Below are positions 9,301 to 16,954 of a DNA stretch of 64,000 nt, piece after piece. Source of the stretch: Chloroflexota bacterium (lineage in GTDB: Bacteria; Chloroflexota; UBA11872; VXNJ01); the NCBI GenBank assembly GCA_009840625.1, contig VXNJ01000002.1:1-64000 (forward strand). Direction: 5' to 3'. The notes beneath the pieces were generated by a model. That model was not told the DNA's origin. It saw only the letters and a list, made by a program, of their open reading frames with translations, and did not search any database. Position 1 is the first letter of the stretch. Each line of letters opens with the position of its first letter. The position numbers and the translations under genes were made by a program.

Positions 9301-12300
9301 GGCGTCCCCACGCAGCACTTCGCCCAGCGCGGCGCCGGACCGCCGGAACAGTCCGACTTCGATCTGGCCGTGTTCATAGCGTTGCGCCATCGTGTCGGCG
9401 AACCCCGCCGGATCCCGGGGCAGTTCCTCGGGCAGCTGGTCGTCGGTCCCAATCCGGACGAGGAATCCGCCGTCTTTTTCCGTCAGGACGCCGGCCTGGG
9501 CGAGCATTTCGAACATCCTGCGGAACAGACGCTTGTGTTCCGGGGCGACATTGAGTTCGCGGCGCAGTTCCTCGACATCGACGGCCGTCCCCCGACTGCG
9601 CCGCCAGCCGAGTTTTTCCAGCGTCGCCAGCGCGTAGGAGCGCGACCACTGCTCGAGGTCCTCGAGCAAGTCGTCCCGATTGCCGGGGTCGACCCCGGCG
9701 TCCGTCAAGTAGTCGGCGAACAGCTCCGACCCGGCCGCGACCGCGGACGGTACGGGAAAGAAATCGGCGGGTATCAGGCCCGATGCGAGCGGACGCTCGC
9801 GCCAGGCGACCTCGTAGAGCAGGTCGCTCGCCCCTTCCACGGCCGAAAGCAGGGCCGCCCGGGTGGCGCGTTTGACCGCGTAACCGCTGAAACCGCCGAT
9901 CAGATCGCCGGCGTCGTCGAGGATCCGCAGCTCCCCGCTGAGCACCTCGGGTTGCCCATCGGCATTGGGTTCGCCCGCGCCCGGGGCCTCGTTCATGCGC
10001 ACGTGGCAGTAAATGCGGTCCGGCAGGGGCCCGTTTAACCAGAACCGTTCCCAGCCGAAGGGCAGGTAGGTCGGCTCATCGGGGCCGCCGTCCATGTTGC
10101 GGGCCAGGCCCACGACCTGAAAGCAGCCGTCGAGCATTAGCGGGTGGGCATCCAGTCCGCCGCGGCTGACGAATTCCGGCAGTTCGATCTGGGCCAGCGC
10201 CTCGCCCGGACCGGTCCAGATCTGGGTCAGGGTGCGGAACGAGGGACCAAGGTCAATCCCGGTGGCCGATTTGGCGCGGTAGTAGTCGGCTATGCCCGCC
10301 GGCGACATCCTGGATCTGAGGCCCGCAAAGTCCGCGGGACCGCCGTCTTCGGGGAGCGACCCGCCATGCAGGACGCGCCCTTCCACGTGCAACGTCCAGT
10401 CACCTTCGGGACCCTTGCTGAAGATCTGCAGCGACTTGGCCGGCGACTGCTCGGCGTCATCAAGCAGAAGCTGGATCCGGCGCCCTTCGGGGTCTGCGCC
10501 CGATTCGGCGGCCCGGGTCGGGAACACCAGCGCGTTGTGCAGCTGCACCTCTTCCAAAAAGACCTGATCGCCGCCCTCGGCCCGGGCCGCCGCGCAGGCC
10601 ATCGCGCAGTAGAGCGCGCCGGGTGCGATCACCCGGCCGAAGACCAGGTGGTCGGCCAGCCAGGCCGGTTCCGATTCGAATATCTCGGCCTCGAAGGAGA
10701 CGCCGCCGCGGGCCGATTCATGGCGATCCCCGAGCAGCGGGAGGCCCGCCGCGCCGCGCCGACGCCCGGCCTGCGGGATCCAGTGCCGCGAACGCTGGAA
10801 CGGATATCCGGGCAGCGAGATCCGCCGCGGCGCCTCTCCTTCGAAAAGGCCGGCGAACGAGATTTCAAGGCCCAGTTCGTAGGACCGCGCCACCGCATCG
10901 ACGAAGCCGCTCGCGGGTCCGGAATCGGATCCCCGGCGGCGCGGACGGCGCATGCTGGCCAGAACGGCCGGGGCCGGCGGCCCGTGTCCATCGGGCTCGG
11001 ACTCCGGCCAGGCGAGAGTCGTCATCGGGCCCAGCAGGGCGTGCGGCCCGATTTCGATCACCAGATCGACTCCGAGCTCGGCCATGGTTCTTACCCCGCC
11101 GGCGAACGCGACCGCCTGCCGCGCGTGTTCGCGCCAGTAGGCCCCGTCCAGGGATAGGTCGGGCCCGACCGCTTGTCCGGTCAGATTGCTTACGAAGGTG
11201 AGATCGGGGGGCCGGATCGCGACTTTGGCGAGCGAGGCTTCGAGCGCGTCCAGGGCGGGTTCGACCAGGGCGCTGTGGAATGCCCGGGTCGTGTTCAGCC
11301 GGGAAACTCTAATGCCCCGGGCACCGAACCGCGCAAGGATCGCGTCGATGTCTGCGGCGCGGCCGCTTACGACCTGATGGGCGCCGTTGTCGGCCGAAAC
11401 GTCCAGCACCGCGCCGGGCTCCACCGCCTTGTAGGCGCTTACTTCCGCGGCCACTTCCGGCGGCGGGGCAAAGACCGCGGCCATGTTCCCCGGGTCGGTT
11501 TCCGAGAGCAGCGTTCCGCGGGCGGCCGCGAAGCGCATGCCGTCCTCGAGGCTGAAAACGCCGGCCGCCCAGGCGGCCGCGATTTCGCCGACGCTGTGGC
11601 CCATCACGACGCCGGGCCGCACCCCCACGCTGTCCCAGAGAGCGGTCAGCGCGCATTCCAGGGCGTACAACGCCGGCTGCTCCCAGGCCGTGTCCCCGAG
11701 GTCGCCGGTCGATCCGTTGCGACCGAACATCACATCCAGCAGCGATTCCCCGCGGGCTTCCCGGAAGGCCTCTTCGCATCTGTCCAAGACCGCCCTGGCG
11801 ACTGGTTCGTGATCGTAGAGATCGCGGCCCATTCCGAGCCATTGGCTGCCCTGGCCGGTGAATGCGAAAGCGATTTTGGCGGGGACTCCGGCTGCCCTGC
11901 CCGCGCCCTCGATGACGTCCCGGAGGCCCGCGCGCAGAGATTCGGCGTCGCCGAATGTCACGCCCGCGCGGTGATCGAAATGTTGGCGTCCGGCACCCGC
12001 CGTCCACGCCATGTCGGTGAGCGCCTGTGCGGCGAGCCGATCGTCGGACCAGTCATCCGACTGCCCGGCGAGCCAGGTCAGGTAGCTGCCCGCCAGGTCC
12101 TTTAAAGCGCCCTCGGATTTGCCGGAAATGGGCAGGAAACGGCTCTGCCGGCGCGCGGTCGGTTCGTTTGCCGGGCCCGGGACGCCGTCCGGACCGCGGT
12201 ACTCCTCCACCAGCATGTGGGCGTTGGTGCCGGATATTCCGAAGGAGTTGACGGCGGCGAGGCGCGGCCGGCCGTCGCGTTGCGGCCAATCGATCATCGA

Positions 12301-13527
12301 ATCGGTGATCTGCAGCGGCACCCGGTCCCACTCGATGGCTGGATTGGGGTTCTCAAAGTGCAGGTGCCTGGGAATGATTCCCCGATTGACCGTGAGGACC
12401 GCCTTGATCAGACCGGCGACCCCGGCCGCCGACTCCAGGTGGCCGATGTTGGTCTTGACCGAACCAACCAGCAGCGGCCGGTCGCCGTCGCGCTCGCGGC
12501 AGTAGGCATTGGCGACGGCTTCGATTTCGATCGGGTCACCCACCGCCGTACCGGTGCCGTGGGCTTCAAGGTAGTCAACGTCGTTGGCCCCGGCACCGGC
12601 GTGCGAGAGTGCGGCCTCGATCACCTGCTCGAGCGCCGGAACGTGCGGGACCGTCAGGCCGGAACTGGCCCCGCCGTGATTGACGGCCGACCCGCGAATG
12701 ACCGCCCAGATCCGGTCGCCGTCGCGTACGGCTTCGCTCAACCGCTTCAGGACCACGACACCGCAGCCCTCGCCGCGCACGTAACCGTTGGCCGAGGCGT
12801 CGAACGCCTTGCACTGACCGTCCGGTGACAGCATCATCGAATCTGCCCGCAGTTCGTAAATGCGGCCGTTCAGGATTGCCTGGACTCCCCCGGCGATGGC
12901 CAGGTCAGCTTTGCTCTGCTGGAGGTCGGCTACCGCGTCGTGGACTGAGACCAGCGACGATGCGCAGGCCGCGTCGACCGCTTTTGCCGGCCCCATAAGG
13001 CCGAGCACGAAGGAGACCCGTCCGCTGGCGCCGTTGAGGTTGGTTCCGCTGAGGGCGTAAAGGCACCCCGCCGCTTCGGTCGGGCGAGACGAGTCGACGA
13101 CCAGCATGCGGTATTCGTCGTTGCTGATCCCGGCGTAGACGCCGGTGCGGCTCCCGCGCAGAGTTGCGGCGTCGATTCCGGCGTCTTCGAGAGCCAGCCA
13201 GCTCATTTCCAGCATCATGCGTTGCTGGGGATCGAGCAGTTCGGCTTCTACCGGGGAGATGCGGAAGAACTCCGCATCGAATTGATCTATGTCGTCTACG
13301 AACGCCCCGAAGCGACAGGCTTGGGCCCGCTCCGCGGTGTCTGGAAACAGCTCCGCCATGCGACCGCTGCCGGAGTTGGGGTCACCTTCCCGTACCGAGT
13401 TCTGACCGGATTCCAGCAGGTCCCAGAATGCCGGGATGTCTGGTGCACCCGGAAACCGGCAGGCCATCCCGATCACGGCGATGGGCTCACCGTGCTGCGC
13501 GGACTGGCTCTTGCGGGACACGTTCAA
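3319..13527 (-). CDS. Type I polyketide synthase KS-AT-DH-MT-ER-KR-ACP-KS-AT(degenerate)
   Basis: A 3402-residue multidomain synthase. KS1 (~14-445) has Cys188 in the DAACASS motif and the two His of EAHGTGT and NIGHLES. AT1 (~560-860) has Ser645 in GHSVGE and His751 in RAFHS, which predicts malonyl-CoA. DH (~925-1200) has His960 in HLVFGRVIAP and Asp1133 in LDGCFQ. The C-methyltransferase (~1295-1640) has the SAM motif EVGAGTGS near 1462. A structural KR-like segment precedes ER (~1865-2180, HAGAGGVG). KR (~2180-2370) has TGGLGGIG, but His2337 stands where the catalytic Tyr is expected. ACP (~2465-2540) carries Ser2500 in LGMDSL. KS2 (~2565-2990) keeps Cys2733 and both His. The terminal AT (~3120-3370) reads GQGPGE, so Gly3212 replaces the nucleophile, and it lacks about 70 residues including the AFHS region. 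The protein ends just after the post-AT linker; there is no second ACP, thioesterase or reductase. Start ATG directly precedes KS1. Confidence 0.95.
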   Translation of the reverse strand: MNVSRKSQSAQHGEPIAVIGMACRFPGAPDIPAFWDLLESGQNSVREGDPNSGSGRMAELFPDTAERAQACRFGAFVDDIDQFDAEFFRISPVEAELLDPQQRMMLEMSWLALEDAGIDAATLRGSRTGVYAGISNDEYRMLVVDSSRPTEAAGCLYALSGTNLNGASGRVSFVLGLMGPAKAVDAACASSLVSVHDAVADLQQSKADLAIAGGVQAILNGRIYELRADSMMLSPDGQCKAFDASANGYVRGEGCGVVVLKRLSEAVRDGDRIWAVIRGSAVNHGGASSGLTVPHVPALEQVIEAALSHAGAGANDVDYLEAHGTGTAVGDPIEIEAVANAYCRERDGDRPLLVGSVKTNIGHLESAAGVAGLIKAVLTVNRGIIPRHLHFENPNPAIEWDRVPLQITDSMIDWPQRDGRPRLAAVNSFGISGTNAHMLVEEYRGPDGVPGPANEPTARRQSRFLPISGKSEGALKDLAGSYLTWLAGQSDDWSDDRLAAQALTDMAWTAGAGRQHFDHRAGVTFGDAESLRAGLRDVIEGAGRAAGVPAKIAFAFTGQGSQWLGMGRDLYDHEPVARAVLDRCEEAFREARGESLLDVMFGRNGSTGDLGDTAWEQPALYALECALTALWDSVGVRPGVVMGHSVGEIAAAWAAGVFSLEDGMRFAAARGTLLSETDPGNMAAVFAPPPEVAAEVSAYKAVEPGAVLDVSADNGAHQVVSGRAADIDAILARFGARGIRVSRLNTTRAFHSALVEPALDALEASLAKVAIRPPDLTFVSNLTGQAVGPDLSLDGAYWREHARQAVAFAGGVRTMAELGVDLVIEIGPHALLGPMTTLAWPESEPDGHGPPAPAVLASMRRPRRRGSDSGPASGFVDAVARSYELGLEISFAGLFEGEAPRRISLPGYPFQRSRHWIPQAGRRRGAAGLPLLGDRHESARGGVSFEAEIFESEPAWLADHLVFGRVIAPGALYCAMACAAARAEGGDQVFLEEVQLHNALVFPTRAAESGADPEGRRIQLLLDDAEQSPAKSLQIFSKGPEGDWTLHVEGRVLHGGSLPEDGGPADFAGLRSRMSPAGIADYYRAKSATGIDLGPSFRTLTQIWTGPGEALAQIELPEFVSRGGLDAHPLMLDGCFQVVGLARNMDGGPDEPTYLPFGWERFWLNGPLPDRIYCHVRMNEAPGAGEPNADGQPEVLSGELRILDDAGDLIGGFSGYAVKRATRAALLSAVEGASDLLYEVAWRERPLASGLIPADFFPVPSAVAAGSELFADYLTDAGVDPGNRDDLLEDLEQWSRSYALATLEKLGWRRSRGTAVDVEELRRELNVAPEHKRLFRRMFEMLAQAGVLTEKDGGFLVRIGTDDQLPEELPRDPAGFADTMAQRYEHGQIEVGLFRRSGAALGEVLRGDADPLTLLFSSGEPTAADLYLKAPVARAANRMLSEAVRALVDRLPDRRRLRVIEVGAGTGSATASVLPELPDGRYDYTYTDISAGFFAEAEARFGDGGGAIQYRPLDIEKDPIEQGFDQHGYDLIIASNVLHATRYLTETLGHCAALLAPSGQLIALENLRGLGWMDLTFGQLDGWWRFADDYRPHHALAGPPVWRRALGDAGFAAVEVLGVDESDKTKPLDKGVIVAQGPARVSEPRGLWVLTGAGHHAGLASQLAERNQTVLVADEGTTAGALPNGDSAGVFGAAVDRTDRESWRTLFAQLPENVPFSGVIHLHALNGHGAGASAAEMFDDVSGSVAVALALVQGLADSDAMPQKGLWFITRGGQVTERERGGELAGATLWGLGKALALETGHLQPRMLDLDPAVADAESGLADEFLYPDTENHIVHRSGRRLAARLVRSGDGGGRLALPEDSSWVLTPDRAGVFDRPEVMSLPTRGLEPREVRVAVDAAGINFWDVFRSLGFIEEGNLGREMCGNVIAVGSEVTAVEVGDRVVGLGFGAFGPEMDTHELLVAAAPPEASSSALATIPSAYVSAELSYQLAGGLAEGERVLIHAGAGGVGLAAISLARAAGAEVFATASAPKQGYLRSIGVRHVFDSRTTDFGEQILEATDGHGVHVVLNSLTSEGFIDASLSCLMEGGRFVELARRDILSEAEMAAVRPDVGYSILELDVLKKTDPAWVGEVLTQIMGRFANGELETIIHSRWPLAEAGAALGFMRAARHLGKIVLTLPPLARGQLRADRTYLVTGGLGGIGCAVAEWLADRGAGAIVLNGRRDPDPQVKTVIDGLRAKGIDIGVELADVTDPAAIDSMLARIERDHPPLGGVIHSVGVLSDAAIGNQTWESFDRVLRPKIAGAWHLHRATQHLDLDLFVLFSSRVGVMGNPGQGNHAAANAFLDQLAGHRRALGLPGQSIAWGAWSEIGEAAEQKDRIERRRAALGGRWFTPQQGIRALERLVREDATNSVVMAMDWAVFEDAIEDRPAFLEELLAEAEAPEGEAGMAPTDLLAQLRGAPVVGNDAILATFLQQEVQAVLRLASPPAPDVGFFDLGMDSLMAVELRNRLNRAFAGQYTASNTLVFDYPDITALAGHLAEELGGQDGEGEPAPEPEPEIRRTIDSDRDGIAIVGIGCRFPGAEDPLGFWRQLEAGADLVSEGRTDPYPWDGLYGDPNATESIFRRGAFIEGIDRFDSRFFRISPIEARHMDPRQRLLLETTWLALEDAGIDPGGLRGSRTGVYIGVGGNEYRDVIAAGGAEDSFVGTAGSMAVGRVAFALGLEGPAMGLDMVCASSLVAVHQAVAGLQRGEADLALAGGVNVPLSQGLARFLDDLGMISESGRSSTFDSAADGFVRSDGCGIIALKRLSDAEAAGDRIWGVIRGSAINQNGASAGLTVPNGPAQERVLEEALAQSGFAPADVDYLEAHGAGSALGDPIEIQAASAVYGRGRPDDRPLLLGSVKANIGHLEWAAGIASLIKTVLAMRQGSIPRQIHFENPSENIDWNRLPVRVTASPTPWPDGNGRAPVAAVSAFGMSGTNANVVVTGYESAQSPPTQLDGVRVPVGAAVQVPPAGAGAPASGACAPRNLRLLSLSAKSGAALRGLAERYAEWLDLQDGSKTDPADAAALADMAWTAAVGRSHFDHRAGLVFDDAESLRSQLRAVAVGDVEPDPDPPRRFAFVYPALGSQAITLGRELFETEPAVRAVLERCDELIRSERVASLLEAMFDPDQGAASLDDPAWAQPATYALGCALTALWSGVGVLPTAVLGQGPGELAAAQAAGALTLEDGLRIAAARGELMAVFPGAGLAPDTGFESILAGIESAPPSLALISGASGRAIDSETLLDADYWNRQLRAPVAAAECAAALAGLGIDAVIGLGPGPGLAERISAAWPDSGERAGPKVIATLGEPVADRGFAAAVAGVYEAGFDLDLRGLFAGETRRRTSVPGYPFQRRRHWVSFR

Positions 13528-13935
13528 TGTCTCAATTTCGAAGGCCGACAGAAACGAGGGCCGTTCTCGGGCCGCGCAACCGGACTAATCCCGTCTCGTG
13601 CGGTCCGCTGGGCTTACGGTCCGATACAGCCGCATGCGAGAACCCATCCAATGTCAATCGACACCATTCAAGTTCGTCGATTCTCCCACCCGGACCCGAC
13701 CTGGACAGTGGCAGATTGCTCGTCACGAGGCGTAGCTGCGGCCGGATTTGCCCCCGCGATACCAGGCCGCCGTTCCACACCGGGCGCGCTTGGCCCGCCG
13801 CTTGGACTCGGCTGGGTCCAATTCGGCGGCCGGCATCTCCGACCGGCGATGCGGGAAGAGGCTAGTATCGATTCGGGACGTGGCCGAGATGTGATTTGCT
13901 GCGTACCGAGGGCCAACCACCAAAGGAATCAGCCA
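13528..13935. promoter_or_regulatory. 408-base divergent intergenic region between polyketide synthase and ACP genes
   Basis: This is the only gap longer than 300 bases without a gene. It separates the minus-strand synthase start from the plus-strand carrier-protein start, so it must hold both promoters if each gene has its own. A TAGTAT hexamer at 13863-13868 is a possible -10 element for the carrier gene, without a convincing -35. Short open frames in the region lack ribosome sites and resemble chance frames in GC-rich DNA. I see no clear operator palindrome or terminator. Confidence 0.45.
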
Positions 13936-14181
13936 ATGCCATCGACCGCAGACCGTCTCCGGGAATTGATCAGCGAAAACATCGAAGTTGACGGCAAGCC
14001 GGTGGATGTGCCGGACGACATGAGTTTCTCTCTCACCGCCGCCGGGGTTTCCTCGCTCGACCTGGTCGCGTTCGGAAAACTGGTCAGTCAGGAATTCGGC
14101 GTTGCTTTCGAACTCAAGGACTGCACCGAGATCGACAGCCTCGGAAAACTCGTCGCGTTCATCGAAGACAAGGCCGCGTAG
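13936..14181 (+). CDS. Free-standing acyl carrier protein
   Basis: An 81-residue carrier-protein-like polypeptide, divergent from the polyketide synthase. The fold is suggested by an N-terminal helix (TADRLRELISENI), the loop DDMSFSLTAAG, the helix-II start VSSLDLVAFGKLV and the terminal DSLGKLVAFIED. In the phosphopantetheine site the usual Asp-Ser-Leu reads Ser-Ser-Leu: the modifiable Ser remains but the preceding Asp is replaced, which might alter recognition by phosphopantetheinyl transferases or partner enzymes. The ATG at 13936 is chosen because AAAGGA lies 8 bases upstream and the carrier homology begins immediately; a longer in-frame extension upstream has no such support. Its position suggests it supplies the carrier missing after the synthase's second KS, which is inference. 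Confidence 0.8.
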   Translation: MPSTADRLRELISENIEVDGKPVDVPDDMSFSLTAAGVSSLDLVAFGKLVSQEFGVAFELKDCTEIDSLGKLVAFIEDKAA

Positions 14182-14448
14182 GGCGCAGATTTCGCTCGAT
14201 TCGCGGTTGCAGCCGGGTTTGTAGTCCAGACCACTTAGCTGCACCGGCGGTCCTGGCTGCCGAAAACCCACCGTCGATTGCCACGCGGGCATCCCTGCGT
14301 GACAGCCTCTGCGGACGCCTTCCGAAGTGCCGGCTCACTGGTGGAGCCAATCGTCAAGGGATAACAGGCCCGACCAAGCTGGCGGCGCACGCTTAGCCCA
14401 CGAAGCGGCTAACCGTTGTAACGAATCGCTGCCGACTTGGTCTGCGGT

Positions 14449-14835
14449 TCAGCGTTGGGTTGCTTTCCTGCGCTCTAGTGCGCCCTGGATTAAGCCTCGA
14501 ACTGCCGGCCGGCCGGCATCATCTAGCGAGCGAATCTTCACATGGCGCATTTTGGCGCCGGTTCCCTCAAGCAACCCCTCCGGGTCCGCCAGTTCGACTG
14601 CCTGGTAGAAACCGAGGTTTATCCACCTTTTGGCGGGTTGAATGTAGGCGTAGCCGTCGATCATCTTCCTTGGGCCAATTCCATAGGTTGCGGCCCGGTC
14701 GCCGAGACGGACCACCTCGTTGGCGTTTGGATCGACCTCGAACACCGTCTCCCTTACAGCCCTGGCAATTGGATGCAGAGGTTCTTCCGTGATCGCTAGC
14801 AATTCGTCGAATGTTCCATATCTGGTTTTGGGCAT
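14449..14835 (-). CDS. DUF1801 domain-containing protein
   Basis: A 128-residue DUF1801 family protein. The diagnostic block is in the centre: YIQPAKRWINLGFYQ, then LADPEGLLEGTG and the Lys/Arg-rich MRHVKIRS. The family has a YdhG-like fold; some members are predicted to bind small ligands or metals, but no biochemical role is established. Length is typical. The ATG at 14833-14835 precedes a normal N-terminus (MPKTRYGTFDELL). The gene stands alone: about 200 bases separate it from the SDR upstream on the same strand and 267 from the carrier-protein gene, which converges on it. The flanking gaps contain nothing I recognise. Confidence 0.8.
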   Translation of the reverse strand: MPKTRYGTFDELLAITEEPLHPIARAVRETVFEVDPNANEVVRLGDRAATYGIGPRKMIDGYAYIQPAKRWINLGFYQAVELADPEGLLEGTGAKMRHVKIRSLDDAGRPAVRGLIQGALERRKATQR

Positions 14836-15034
14836 GGTCCTGCTGCCTTTCTTTGCGGTTTCAGCTGAGCAATCTTGAGGGCGTAAGCACGGCGCTGGGA
14901 GGAGATTGCCGACCCTAACGAGTCTTCATCGGGAAGTGGGCCGCGCCGGCCCAATCACCGCAATCGCAACGAAGGCGACGACCCACTATGGGAACCTACT
15001 TCCCCATTCATGCTCCCGCCGCCGATGCTGGCGA

Positions 15035-16009
15035 CTACGCCGGCTCAGGCCTGCTCAACCCGACCACGTCATAGCTCATTTCGACCAGCCTCCTGGCGGA
15101 CTCCATGTTCCTGGCGTTCGGGTTCGGGGTCTGCATCGGCCAGCCGCCCCGGCGGCACTGCTTGTCCCGGTAGAGCACACTGCTCTGGCTGAAGTAGGCG
15201 CCCGAGTGGTTCGTTGCGGAGTCGGAAAGCAGGCAGTGCAGTGTGGTCTGGGCCGATTGCTCGTTGCTGTCGGAGACTAGTCGGCTGAGGGGCCGCATGA
15301 CGGCCATTGCGGCCCGTATTGGCAGGCTGCCACCGGACCCGAAGTTCGACCTAGCCCACCCGGGGTGTAGCGAGAAGACGGTCACCCCCGTGCCGGCAAG
15401 TCGTTCGGCGAGTTCCTTTGCATAGAGGACGGTCGCCACTTTCGCTTCGGCGTAGGCGGCGAAGTTGCGGAATTCCCGGCGCTGGTAGTTGAGATCGTCG
15501 AGGTTTACGTTCGGCCGGTTCTTGTCGCTGCCGGCGTGCACCACCGATGAGACGATCGCCATGCGTGAGGGTGCACTCGCTCGCAAGGTGTCCAGTAACA
15601 ACTCTGTAAGCAGGAAGTGACCGAAGTAGCTCACGCCGATGGTCAATTCGATTCCGTCCTTCGTGTACTGGGGCCCCTGGCCCATCGAGACGAGTCCGGC
15701 ATTGCACGCCAAGCCGTCCAAGCGGTCGTGATTTGCATTGAATTCGGCGACGAAATCTCGGACTGACTGAAGGTCGGCCAAGTCCAGGCGCATGACCTCG
15801 TGGCTGCCATTGAGTCCGCTGAAGCTCCGCGCCGCCTCTCTGCCTGCATCGGTTCTGCGGCAGGCCAGTACGACGTGCCCGCCCTGCCTGACCAACTGGC
15901 GAGTGGTTTCGAGGCCGACGCCAGAGTTGGCGCCGGTCACGATGAAGGTCTTTCCGCTCAGGTCCTTCGACCGGGTCGCTGCGTCAAGCGACAGTCTCTT
16001 GCGAAACAT
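15035..16009 (-). CDS. Short-chain dehydrogenase/reductase, retinol dehydrogenase-like
   Basis: A 324-residue short-chain dehydrogenase of the long retinol dehydrogenase/WW-oxidoreductase type. The cofactor motif TGANSGVG is at residues ~25-32, the Arg of LACRRTDAG favours NADP(H), CNAG gives the structural Asn motif, and the catalytic Ser and Tyr-x-x-x-Lys are present as IVSSVVHAG and YAEAK. The C-terminal part is longer than in classical SDRs, as expected for this group. Such enzymes reduce or oxidise hydrophobic aldehydes, ketones or alcohols; the substrate cannot be predicted. It starts at ATG 16007-16009, and 191 bases separate it from the tRNA gene upstream. Confidence 0.88.
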   Translation of the reverse strand: MFRKRLSLDAATRSKDLSGKTFIVTGANSGVGLETTRQLVRQGGHVVLACRRTDAGREAARSFSGLNGSHEVMRLDLADLQSVRDFVAEFNANHDRLDGLACNAGLVSMGQGPQYTKDGIELTIGVSYFGHFLLTELLLDTLRASAPSRMAIVSSVVHAGSDKNRPNVNLDDLNYQRREFRNFAAYAEAKVATVLYAKELAERLAGTGVTVFSLHPGWARSNFGSGGSLPIRAAMAVMRPLSRLVSDSNEQSAQTTLHCLLSDSATNHSGAYFSQSSVLYRDKQCRRGGWPMQTPNPNARNMESARRLVEMSYDVVGLSRPEPA

Positions 16010-16200
16010 GGCTCCCTTTTGGTTGGGTTCTTGCCACCGCGCGCCGGGTGGCGTCAGCTAAATGGACTACCTGAAGATGTCACCCAGCCCAGCCCAGTGG
16101 ACGGTGGGAGAAGCTGACGGCCCAGCGCGCCGCGGCCCAAAGGAACGCCTATAAACCCAGCCGGAAACTCAGCGCGAAGGTTCTTGATTTAGTTCAAGTC

Positions 16201-16287
16201 TGGTGGGGAAGGAGGGACTCGAACCCTCACGGGTTTGAACCCACGTGATCCTAAATCACGCTCGTCTGCCAATTCCGACACTTCCCC
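16201..16287 (-). tRNA. tRNA-Leu (anticodon UAG)
   Basis: Read on the minus strand, this 87-base gene has an acceptor stem GGGGAAG pairing with CTTCCCC, a D-arm beginning TTGGCAGACG, an anticodon stem CGTGA/TCACG with loop TTTAGGA giving anticodon TAG, a long variable arm typical of class II tRNAs, and a T-arm containing GGTTCGAGTCC. The 3' CCA is encoded in the DNA (16201-16203). The anticodon and long variable arm identify leucine, reading CUA and probably other CUN codons. The 5' end is 52 bases downstream of the sodA-like stop codon on the same strand, so readthrough from that gene could contribute to expression. Confidence 0.97.
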
Positions 16288-16339
16288 GCCGGGGCGCTGC
16301 GGCCTGGCCGCGGTCGGACCGCCCGATTCTCCGCGAACT

Positions 16340-16954
16340 TTACCCGTTGAATCGAGCGGAGACTTCAGCCCAGTTGATCACGTTGTTGAAAGCCGCAATG
16401 TAGGCCGGCCGAAGGTTCTGGTACTTGAGGTAGTAGGCGTGTTCCCACACATCGATGCCCAGAAGCGGCGTTCCGGAACCGTCCATTAGCGGATTGTCCT
16501 GGTTCGCCGTATCGGTCACGGCCACGCCGCCGCCAGTTTTGACCAGCCAGGCCCAACCGGAACCGAACCGCCCCGCCGCGGCAGCGGCGAGTGCCGATTC
16601 GAACCCGTCCAAGCCGCCGAACGCGGCATCGATCGCGGACTTTAGCTCGGCCGAAGCGTTGGCGTCGTAACCGGAGCCACCGGGGGCGATGACCTGCCAG
16701 AAAAGGCTGTGGTTGTAGTGGCCGCCGCCGTTGTTGCGTACCGCGGTCTGTATTCCGGCGGGCAGGCCGCCCAGATCGCTGACCAGGTCTTCCACGCTCC
16801 GGCCGGCCAGGTCGTCGTGCCCTTCGAGCGCGGCGTTCAGGTTGGCCACGTAGGTGGCGTGGTGACGGTCGTGGTGGATTTCCATGGTGCGCGCGTCGAT
16901 GTGCGGCTCGAGCGCGTCGAAGGCGTATCCGAGGTCGGGAAGTTCGTGGGCCAT
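16340..16954 (-). CDS. sodA: Superoxide dismutase, Fe/Mn family
   Basis: A 204-residue cytoplasmic Fe/Mn superoxide dismutase. The metal ligands are visible as the first His of [11 protein letters not shown], the His of [10 protein letters not shown], and the Asp and His of DVWEHAYY. Second-shell features ([13 protein letters not shown], a Gln in TANQDNPL) resemble manganese enzymes, so Mn or cambialistic use is likely. The start at 16952-16954 is chosen because AGGAG stands just upstream and the protein then begins at the usual [12 protein letters not shown]; the longer open frame to 17152 adds about 66 residues with no homology. It is flanked by a divergent cupin gene and by tRNA-Leu downstream. 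Confidence 0.95.
   Translation of the reverse strand: MAHELPDLGYAFDALEPHIDARTMEIHHDRHHATYVANLNAALEGHDDLAGRSVEDLVSDLGGLPAGIQTAVRNNGGGHYNHSLFWQVIAPGGSGYDANASAELKSAIDAAFGGLDGFESALAAAAAGRFGSGWAWLVKTGGGVAVTDTANQDNPLMDGSGTPLLGIDVWEHAYYLKYQNLRPAYIAAFNNVINWAEVSARFNG

Noticed and set aside
13532-13780. 82-codon minus-strand frame in the divergent gap
   Set aside because: No ribosome site and no homology; composition is not protein-like.
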